Positions 17,810 through 24,102 of a DNA stretch of 38,215 nucleotides are shown here, one piece after another. The notes under the pieces were generated by a model. That model was not told where the DNA came from and ran no database searches. It saw only the letters and a list, made by a program, of their open reading frames with translations. Location of the stretch: assembly GCA_025352235.1 (NCBI GenBank), contig JANXTU010000241.1, positions 1 through 38,215 of the forward strand. Reading direction: 5' to 3'. Source of the stretch: Fimbriiglobus sp. (GTDB lineage Bacteria; Planctomycetota; Planctomycetia; Gemmatales; Gemmataceae). Positions within the stretch are counted from its first letter, which is position 1; each line of letters opens with the position of its first letter. The translations under genes were made by a program, and so were the position numbers.

Positions 17810-18796
17810 TTAAACGGGCACTTTCGTTTTCGACACGATATCGGCCACGACGGACTCGGTGTCGTTGCGACCGCCTTGGTCCCACGCCTTCGTCATGATG
17901 CGGTGTGCCAGCACGGGCACCGCCAAAGCCTTGACGTCGTCGGGCGTCACGTACTGCCGGCCGGACAGCATGGCGAGGGCTTGCGAGGCACGGTAGTACG
18001 ACAGTGCCGCCCGCGTGCTCGCCCCGAGGGAGACTTCCGAATGGACGCGGGTCGCTTCGATCAAATCGAGGAGGTAGTCCGCGACGGGGGGTTCGACCTT
18101 CACGCTGCGGACCACCATCTGGAGCGCCACGATGTCGCTGGGCCGCAGGACCGGTTTGAGGTGGTCGACCGGTTCCCCGCGGCGGTGCTGCGTGAGGATC
18201 GCACGCTCGGAGGCGCGATCCGGGTAGCCGATTTTCACCCGCATCATGAAGCGGTCGAGCTGGCTTTCGGGCAGCGGGTAAGTCCCCTCGAACTCGTAGG
18301 GGTTCTGCGTGGCGAGCACGAGGAATGGCGGCCCGAGCGGCCGGGTGACGCCGTCGATGGTCACTTGGCGTTCGCTCATCGCTTCAAGGAGGGCCGACTG
18401 GGTGCGAGGCGTCGCCCGGTTGATTTCATCCGCGACGACGACCTGCGAGAAGATCGGACCGGGGACGAATTCGAACTTCGCCTCCCGCTGATTCAAAATG
18501 TTCGTGCCGAGCAAATCGCCCGGCAGCAAGTCCGGCGTGAATTGGATCCGCGAGAATTTGCACTCCAAACTCTTGGCGAGCGCCTTGGCGAGCAGCGTTT
18601 TGCCGACGCCGGGAACGTCTTCGAGCAGAAGGTGGCCGTCGGCGAGCAACGCGATGACGGCGAAGCGGATGACCTCCGCCTTGCCGAGGAAAACCCCGGC
18701 GACGTTGTCGCGGAGGCTATCGACCAAGTGAGCCAATTCGGCGGGGGGTTGGGCTTCGGGCGTGGGCAAGTAGCTCGTGGCGGGCGGGTGCGACAT
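17810..18796 (-). CDS. MoxR family AAA+ ATPase
   Basis: The 328-aa AAA+ protein has Walker A in LLEDVPGVGKTLLAKALA, the DLLPGDLLGTNI loop, Walker B in VVVADEINRATPRTQSALLE, and the family phrase AMSERQVTIDG, then the C-terminal helical lid. MoxR proteins act as chaperone-like ATPases that activate metalloenzymes or vWA-domain partners. Here the partner is probably the DUF58 protein encoded next. The ATG at 18796 has GGAAAG eight bases upstream. A GTG at 18814 is in frame but has no ribosome-binding site. The 91-base gap before it contains a TATTAA but no convincing -35 box. Confidence 0.92.
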   Translation of the reverse strand: MSHPPATSYLPTPEAQPPAELAHLVDSLRDNVAGVFLGKAEVIRFAVIALLADGHLLLEDVPGVGKTLLAKALAKSLECKFSRIQFTPDLLPGDLLGTNILNQREAKFEFVPGPIFSQVVVADEINRATPRTQSALLEAMSERQVTIDGVTRPLGPPFLVLATQNPYEFEGTYPLPESQLDRFMMRVKIGYPDRASERAILTQHRRGEPVDHLKPVLRPSDIVALQMVVRSVKVEPPVADYLLDLIEATRVHSEVSLGASTRAALSYYRASQALAMLSGRQYVTPDDVKALAVPVLAHRIMTKAWDQGGRNDTESVVADIVSKTKVPV

Positions 18797-18887
18797 CGGG
18801 GCGACTTTCCGCACGGGGCGAGGTTGCTGTTAATACGCTGTCACATCGCCCGCGGTTTGCCCGGATTGTCGAAATCGCCCCGACGGT

Positions 18888-20330
18888 TCACGCGTCCCCG
18901 AAGAGCGGCTTCCCGTCGCCGATGCCGCCGCGGAGATTGGGGTTCGTCGAGCGGTTCGCCATCCGCGCGGCCGCTTCCGTCGCGTCGGCCTGCCGCTCGG
19001 CTTCCCCAGCCGCTTCGGCTACAGCCGCTTCGCCGGCTTGGATCGTCTTCAGCGACAATCCGATCCGCTTTTTCTCCGCATCCACGACCATCACTTGCAC
19101 TTCGACTTGCTGACCTTCGGTGACAACGTCGCGCACCCGGCGGACTCGCTCGGTGCTGAGTTCCGAAATATGGATCAACCCTTCGATTCCGGGCGACAGT
19201 TCGACGAACGCGCCGAAGTCTTCGAGTCGGGTGACTTTGCCCATCACGCGCGAACCGGGCCGGCAGGTTTTGGCGAAATCGTCCCACGGGTTGGCCAAGA
19301 GTTGCCGGAGGCTCAGCGAGATCCGCCGCGTGGCGGTGTCGAGCCGCTTGACGACGACTTCGACGCGCTGGCCGAGCTGCACGACTTCGCTCGGGTCGCC
19401 GATGCGCTGCCAACTGAGTTCGGAGATCGGGATCAATCCGTCGGCGCCGTCGAGATCGACGAACGCCCCGAATGGTTTGATCATCCGCACGACGCCGATG
19501 CGGGTCTGGCCCTCTTCCAGGGTCGCCCAGAGTTGCTCGCGCTTCTCTTCACGCTCGCGTTCTTGGACGGCCCGCCGGCTGACGATGAGGTTCCGCTCTT
19601 CGCGGTCGAGTTCGACGACTTGCACCTTCAGCATCTGCCCGACGAACTGTTCCGGCGATTCCACGCGGTACAAATCGAGTTGGCTCAGCGGCAAGAAGCC
19701 CTTCACCCCCGAGGCTTCGATCGTCATGCCGGATTTGCTCTTGTTCATCCCCGTGACTTTGACGAGGACGATCATGTTGAGCGAGATGTTCGACCAGTCG
19801 CTCACACTTTGGACCGAGCCTTGCCGCGTGAGCAGGACGAGGCCGTTGGCGGCGTCGTAGCGCTCGATGGAGAACTCGACGACCTCGCCGACGGCCGGCT
19901 TCGTGTCGAATTGATCGAGCGAGATCAAGCCCTGCCCGCGACCGCCGGGGACGTCGACGAAGACGTCATTGCCGTGGATCGAGACGATCGTCCCTTTTTT
20001 CTTGCCACCGGGGACTTTGGCCGCCGGCTTTTGTGAGCCTTGCTCTTCGAGTCGGGACACGTCCAATCCGGCGAGCGCCGCTTCCATCTCGGCTTCGATG
20101 CTGGCGTCGAGCATCCGCTTGTTCGGCCGCGACTGCGAGAAATCTTTCCGGTCGAGCACCGGCGGTGCGGAGCCGTCGAACCGAGGCTTCTCCTCGCGCG
20201 GCGGACGGTGCCCTTCCCCGGCGCGCGGGAAGGTTTTGGCACCGGGGCGCGGACCGCCCGGTTGCGGCGGACCCGAGTTCGGGCGCGGGGCCGGATTCGG
20301 GGCGGGTGGGGTGTTCGGGGTATCGCTCAT
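18888..20330 (-). CDS. S1 RNA-binding domain protein, ribosomal S1-like
   Basis: The 480-aa protein has a Pro-rich, low-complexity N-terminus (1-70), a short helical linker and four S1 domains at about 109-169, 183-253, 273-342 and 356-429. Domains 3 and 4 show the classic pattern, for example GAFVDLDGADGLIPISEL and GAFVELSPGIEGLIHISEL. An Ala/Glu-rich tail follows. It is shorter than the six-domain E. coli S1 but comparable to S1 proteins of other phyla. It may be the ribosomal S1 of this organism or an S1 paralogue in RNA metabolism. It is divergent from rtcA, another RNA-related gene, across 137 bases. The ATG at 20330 gives MSDTPNTPPA. Only a weak ribosome-binding site is visible. Confidence 0.88.
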   Translation of the reverse strand: MSDTPNTPPAPNPAPRPNSGPPQPGGPRPGAKTFPRAGEGHRPPREEKPRFDGSAPPVLDRKDFSQSRPNKRMLDASIEAEMEAALAGLDVSRLEEQGSQKPAAKVPGGKKKGTIVSIHGNDVFVDVPGGRGQGLISLDQFDTKPAVGEVVEFSIERYDAANGLVLLTRQGSVQSVSDWSNISLNMIVLVKVTGMNKSKSGMTIEASGVKGFLPLSQLDLYRVESPEQFVGQMLKVQVVELDREERNLIVSRRAVQEREREEKREQLWATLEEGQTRIGVVRMIKPFGAFVDLDGADGLIPISELSWQRIGDPSEVVQLGQRVEVVVKRLDTATRRISLSLRQLLANPWDDFAKTCRPGSRVMGKVTRLEDFGAFVELSPGIEGLIHISELSTERVRRVRDVVTEGQQVEVQVMVVDAEKKRIGLSLKTIQAGEAAVAEAAGEAERQADATEAAARMANRSTNPNLRGGIGDGKPLFGDA

Positions 20331-20382
20331 GGAAAGATCCGGGAAAGTAAACCTGCATCGCAGCAGATAAAGTTATCATTCA

Positions 20383-20405
20383 CCGCGCCGACGGCAACGG
20401 CGCGG
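20383..20405. repeat. GC-rich inverted repeat between the S1 gene and rtcA
   Basis: Eight-base arms CCGCGCCG and CGGCGCGG flank a seven-base loop in the divergent intergenic region. No T-run follows, so a terminator is unlikely. It could be an operator or leader hairpin, or it could be chance in GC-rich DNA. Confidence 0.35.
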
Positions 20406-20467
20406 CGAACCTCGGCTCGACCTCGAGCGTCCGGGTTCAGACGATTCCTTCGGACTGCGGTGCCACC

Positions 20468-21508
20468 ATGATCCAGATCGACGGTAGCGAGGGCGAAGGG
20501 GGCGGGCAGATTCTGCGCTCGTCGTTGACGCTGTCCCTGCTGACCGGGAAGCCCTTCAAGCTCATCAACATCCGGGCGAACCGGCCGAAACCGGGGCTGG
20601 CGGCGCAGCATTTGGCCTGCGTCCGGGCCGCGTCGCAGATCAGCGGGGCGATCTACAAGGGCGGGGCGCTCGGCTCGAGCGTGCTGCACTTCGAGCCGGG
20701 GCCGGTGAAATCCGGCGACTACCGGTTCGTCATCAACACGGCCGGGGCGACGGCGCTCGTGCTGCACACCGTCTACCTGCCGTTGATCCTGCGCGGCGAC
20801 GGATCGAGCCGAGTACAGATCACGGGTGGCACGCACGTCATGGCGGCGCCGAGTTACCATTTCCTCGAAACGACGTGGGCCGGGTACTTGGCGAAACTCG
20901 GCCTCGACGCGGTGCTGAACATGATCCGCGCCGGCTTCTATCCGCGCGGCGGCGGCGAGATCGAAGCAGTCCTGCAACCGGCGTCCCGCGTGCGCGGATT
21001 GAATCTGACGTCCTGCCCGCCGCTGACGACGGCCGGGGGATTCGCGGGCACGGCCGACCTCCCGGCGTCGGTTGGGAAAACGCTGGCGCGGCGGATGAAG
21101 CACAAACTAAAGATGGCCGACATCGAGAGCCACATCCCGGAGGAATCTTGGGAGAATGGTCCCGGAGCAGTGGCGGGAGTCGTTTTCCGGCAAGCGCCGG
21201 TGCCGACGGTGTTCACCGCCCTCGGGGAACGCGGCCGCCCGGCCGAAGCGGTCGCCGATGCCGCCGTCGAAGAAGCGTTGGAGTATCGCGCCAGCGGTTG
21301 CCCGGTCGATCCGCACTCGGCCGACCAGATTCTTTTGCCGCACGCTTTCAGCAACGATGCCAGCGAATTCGCCGTCTCGGAAGTGACCAACCACCTGCTG
21401 ACGAACATCAGCACCATCCGCCGCTTCGTGGATCGGGAGATCACCTGCGAAGGATTTGTGGGTGGGAAAGGAATGGTGCGTATTCCTGGGAGACCTGCCG
21501 AGGGTTGA
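20468..21508 (+). CDS. rtcA: RNA 3'-terminal phosphate cyclase
   Basis: RtcA converts an RNA 3'-phosphate to a 2',3'-cyclic phosphate through an adenylated histidine. The 346-aa length fits the family. Marks include DGSEGEGGGQILRSSLTLS (residues 5-23), FYPRGGGEIEA near the middle, and the C-terminal DQILLPHAF with H292 as the expected nucleophile. The ATG at 20468 gives the standard MIQIDGSEGEGGG start. There is no rtcB ligase and no RtcR-type activator beside it, and no sigma-54 box was seen upstream. The neighbouring S1 protein is also RNA-binding, but a link is only suggested by position. Confidence 0.95.
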   Translation: MIQIDGSEGEGGGQILRSSLTLSLLTGKPFKLINIRANRPKPGLAAQHLACVRAASQISGAIYKGGALGSSVLHFEPGPVKSGDYRFVINTAGATALVLHTVYLPLILRGDGSSRVQITGGTHVMAAPSYHFLETTWAGYLAKLGLDAVLNMIRAGFYPRGGGEIEAVLQPASRVRGLNLTSCPPLTTAGGFAGTADLPASVGKTLARRMKHKLKMADIESHIPEESWENGPGAVAGVVFRQAPVPTVFTALGERGRPAEAVADAAVEEALEYRASGCPVDPHSADQILLPHAFSNDASEFAVSEVTNHLLTNISTIRRFVDREITCEGFVGGKGMVRIPGRPAEG

Positions 21509-21560
21509 ATCCTTTTTCAGCCCTTCGGTGCGTTGCAGAGCCACGTGCCCATCGCGCGGG

Positions 21561-21566
21561 TATAAT
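21561..21566 (+). promoter_or_regulatory. Possible -10 box giving a near-leaderless transcript
   Basis: A perfect TATAAT lies so that the expected start of transcription, about seven bases downstream, coincides with the ATG at 21573. The best -35 candidate, TTGCAG at 21533-21538, is 22 bases upstream, which is too far for an ideal sigma-70 promoter. No ribosome-binding site is visible before the ATG, which would suit leaderless translation. Confidence 0.35.
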
Positions 21567-21572
21567 CCTCTC

Positions 21573-22178
21573 ATGATTCTGCAAATCGCCACCGTCGTGC
21601 CGTGTACGGAAGCCGAAGGGCCCGGGCGGCGGTTCGCGCTCTGGTTCCAAGGCTGCCCGCTGCGCTGCCCCGGTTGCTGCAACCCGGAGTACTTGCCGTT
21701 CAAGGGTGGGCAAGCGGTTGCACTGGTGGACATCGTCGAACAATGGCAACGATCGGAAATCGAAGGGATCACTCTGCTCGGCGGAGAACCGTTCGCCCAT
21801 GCGGAGGGGGCGGCCGCACTCGCGCGGGAAGCGCAAGAATTGGGGCTGTCGGTGATGGTCTTCACGGGGTATCTGCGGGAAGAATTGGAAGCGAAGAACG
21901 ACCCTGCGACGACGGCGTTGCTCGCGGAGACGGACATTCTCGTCGATGGGCCGTACGAGCGTGAGCGGCCCGATTTCTCGCGGCGGTGGATCGGTTCGAC
22001 CAATCAGCGTATCCATTTTTTGACGGCGCGATACCGTGCGGATGACCCGTGTTGGCAGAAGTCGAACACACTCGAAATCCGGGTGCGCGGTAGCGAAATC
22101 GTCGTCAACGGCTTCCCCGCGATTCCCGCTCTAGGATTGTGGAAGGGCTGGAAACGCAAAAGTGGAGCCGACGTATGA
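21573..22178 (+). CDS. Small radical-SAM-type Fe-S protein (NrdG/PflA-activase-like)
   Basis: The 201-aa protein carries the radical SAM cluster motif CX3CX2C as GCPLRCPGC (C28, C32, C35). The SAM-contacting LLGGEPF (68-74) and a short partial TIM-barrel follow, as in anaerobic ribonucleotide reductase or pyruvate formate-lyase activases. No glycyl-radical enzyme is encoded nearby, so it probably modifies another target or acts as a Fe-S protein in the system that follows. The ATG at 21573 lies just after a TATAAT. Its stop overlaps the next start by four bases (ATGA), coupling it tightly to the downstream orphan. It is the first gene of the FtsH-centred run. Confidence 0.8.
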   Translation: MILQIATVVPCTEAEGPGRRFALWFQGCPLRCPGCCNPEYLPFKGGQAVALVDIVEQWQRSEIEGITLLGGEPFAHAEGAAALAREAQELGLSVMVFTGYLREELEAKNDPATTALLAETDILVDGPYERERPDFSRRWIGSTNQRIHFLTARYRADDPCWQKSNTLEIRVRGSEIVVNGFPAIPALGLWKGWKRKSGADV

Positions 22179-23248
22179 CGACCGCCCTCGCGCCCACCGG
22201 CCCGCCGGCGGTGTCGCGCTTCGAGTACAACATGCTCCGGATCCTGCGCTTCCTCGTCGGCCAGATGCCGGCGGATCAGGCCATGAACCTCGTGTACGCG
22301 AAGCTCCCCGCCCCGCCCTGCCTCAGCCGCGTCTGCGTCCGCATCGCCCAAGATACCTTGGCCAAAGCGAGCGTCTTGCACCTCGCCGAATCGGGTGGCT
22401 GGCGGCGTGAGCGATTCTTGGTCGATCGCCGGCCGACGGAAGGGCGTGTCTGGGAACGACTGCCATTAGAATTGCGGAAGCTTGCATTCGGCCCAAGTCC
22501 CTTGGCGTTTCTGATGTGGTTGACAGCCGAAAAACCGACCGATACTTCGAATCGGTGGGATGCGCCGGGCGGACTGACGGCGGCCGACGAACTCTTTTTC
22601 CTGATGGCCTACGACGAATTGAAGGCCGAGCCGGAAGTGGCTCAGGCCCTCGTCGAGAAACACTACTTTCGGGGCAACCCGCTGGTGCGGCTCGCCTATG
22701 CCGGTGACTTCGCGGGCGCCGTGCCGGATTTCACGGGCTGTTTCACCGGGACCCGGGTCGCGATCCTCGAATGCCTCCAGCCGGTGTTCGCTAAGCGGTG
22801 GATTCGCTCGGAGCGGGCCAAGGGGCAGATCGGCGATTGGAAGCGGATGCGCCGGCAAGGCGAAGTCGAGCTCGAGACGCTCCGGGCTTTTTTGAAAGCC
22901 GCGAATGAGGCCCGCCGGCCCGATCTCGCCCGGTTTGTGCTCGTGGCCAATTCCGTCTTGCTCGCCCCGCCCGAACTCGGACTCGGATTCTGGACGGGCG
23001 GCCTCCAGGGCCAAGGTCCTGGACGTTTGGCGGATCGGATCGAAACGCAACGGGTGGCCCTAGCCTTCCCCCGGCAGCTCGAAACCCTGCAAAGCTGGGA
23101 ACGACAAGCCCGCAACGTCGGCTATTATGAGGAGGACTACGCCGCGAGCCAACTCTGGAAAGCGGACTGGGAATTGGCCCGCGGCGACACCGTTGCGGCG
23201 AAAGCCCGGGCACTGGTCGAACGACTGGACCCCCTGCGGACCGGGTGA
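22175..23248 (+). CDS. Orphan 357-aa protein of the FtsH-centred cluster
   Basis: I do not recognise this family by sequence alone. The 357-aa product has no signal peptide or membrane helix. It is mostly predicted helical, with Trp-, Leu- and Arg-rich segments. GGLTAADELFFLMAYDEL (about residues 129-146) and a C-terminal QLWKADWELARGDTVAAKARAL suggest a helical repeat or TPR-like end. The ATG at 22175 has GGAG seven bases upstream and overlaps the radical-SAM gene's stop. It may be one of the uncharacterised accessory components of FtsH ternary systems. A profile search is needed to say which. Confidence 0.75.
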   Translation: MTTALAPTGPPAVSRFEYNMLRILRFLVGQMPADQAMNLVYAKLPAPPCLSRVCVRIAQDTLAKASVLHLAESGGWRRERFLVDRRPTEGRVWERLPLELRKLAFGPSPLAFLMWLTAEKPTDTSNRWDAPGGLTAADELFFLMAYDELKAEPEVAQALVEKHYFRGNPLVRLAYAGDFAGAVPDFTGCFTGTRVAILECLQPVFAKRWIRSERAKGQIGDWKRMRRQGEVELETLRAFLKAANEARRPDLARFVLVANSVLLAPPELGLGFWTGGLQGQGPGRLADRIETQRVALAFPRQLETLQSWERQARNVGYYEEDYAASQLWKADWELARGDTVAAKARALVERLDPLRTG

Positions 23249-23257
23249 AGAAGAAGC

Positions 23258-23430
23258 AAGATTTTCACCACGGAGAAAGAAGAGGACGCGGAGAAGATGA
23301 AATAGAAACGATTCAAAAGAGTTTGGTCACTGCTGGTGCCCATCTCTGATTCTGGATTGACTCCGCGTCCTCTTCTTTCTCCGCGGTAAAAATCTTCCTC
23401 CTGCACTGTGTCTCTGTGGTGAAATCTTTC
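23258..23430. repeat. Dispersed-type inverted repeat before the 190-aa orphan gene
   Basis: Two 36-base arms, 23258-23293 and 23361-23396, are reverse complements with two mismatches and a 67-base gap. A third, partial copy in minus orientation lies at 23402-23430 (CTCTGTGGTGAAATCTT on the plus strand). The core, TTCACCACGGAGAAAGA-like, resembles intergenic sequences I have seen repeated in many environmental bacterial genomes. The last copy ends directly against the GGAG that serves as ribosome-binding site for the gene at 23442. Confidence 0.85.
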
Positions 23431-23441
23431 GGAGCCATCGA

Positions 23442-24014
23442 ATGAGCAGAGCCTATCGGATCACGGTGAAGGAATCGTCGACCCGCGAGCTGAAAGGCTC
23501 GGATGAGATCTGCACGCAGCTCGAAGTTCTCGAGATTCTGCCGCCCGAGGTGATGGCGGAGTTGCTGAAGAAAGAATTGATTCAAAAGGGATACGCCGAG
23601 AACCCGGACGGCACGCTCTCCCGTTCCGATGGCAACACCACTGTGACGGTGAATCCGAAGACGTTTGAGGTCTCGGTGAAGTCGCAAGTGGGCGAGGAGG
23701 TCACGCTCGAATCGAAGCGCGAGACCTTCGGTTACGACGACGTCGGCCCCGGCCAGCAGGAACTCCGCGAGCGCTTGAAGAAACAACTCGACGACGACAT
23801 CGACAAAAAGGCCGAGCGCGAATCGGAACGACTGCAAGGGCAAGCCACGGCCGAGTTGGAAGAAAAGCTCTGCGACCTGCAACCGGAACTGAGCGAGGTC
23901 GTGAACAAAGTGACCCGCGAAGCGCTCAAGCAGAAAGCCCGGCAGCTCGGCAATATCAAGGAACTGACCGAAGACGAAGAGACCGGTTCGCTGACGATCA
24001 AAATCGAGGTTTAA
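23442..24014 (+). CDS. Orphan 190-aa coiled-coil protein of the FtsH-centred cluster
   Basis: The family is not recognised. The 190-aa product has a beta-rich N-terminal half (RAYRITVKESS, then NTTVTVNPKTFEVSVKSQ). A long charged helical stretch at about 100-170, rich in Glu, Lys, Arg and Gln, is probably a coiled coil. It ends with a short strand, GSLTIKIEV. There is no membrane segment. The ATG at 23442 is preceded by GGAG eight bases upstream. It lies between two inverted repeats and immediately before the FtsH-like protease. It may be an adaptor or substrate-presenting subunit for that protease, which is inference from position only. Confidence 0.75.
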   Translation: MSRAYRITVKESSTRELKGSDEICTQLEVLEILPPEVMAELLKKELIQKGYAENPDGTLSRSDGNTTVTVNPKTFEVSVKSQVGEEVTLESKRETFGYDDVGPGQQELRERLKKQLDDDIDKKAERESERLQGQATAELEEKLCDLQPELSEVVNKVTREALKQKARQLGNIKELTEDEETGSLTIKIEV

Positions 24015-24021
24015 CGAATGC

Positions 24022-24087
24022 GGAGTTCGGAGTGCGGAATCCAAGATCGATCTCCTCGCCTTTTCTGCACTCCGCATTCCGAACTCC
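24022..24087. repeat. Inverted repeat of GGAGTTCGGA-type units before the FtsH-like gene
   Basis: Arms of 17 bases, 24022-24038 and 24071-24087, match with one mismatch (GGAGTTCGGAGTGCGGA against GGAGTTCGGAATGCGGA) around a 32-base gap. Extra partial units flank both arms. It fills the gap between the 190-aa orphan and the protease and ends close to the start codon. Confidence 0.8.
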
Positions 24088-24102
24088 GAACTCCAGGTGA
24101 AG

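Noticed and set aside
16588-18796. MoxR and DUF58 genes as the missing partners of the FtsH-centred cluster
   Set aside because: They are on the opposite strand, separated by the S1 and rtcA genes, and form a standard operon with the transglutaminase gene. A functional link cannot be excluded but is not supported.
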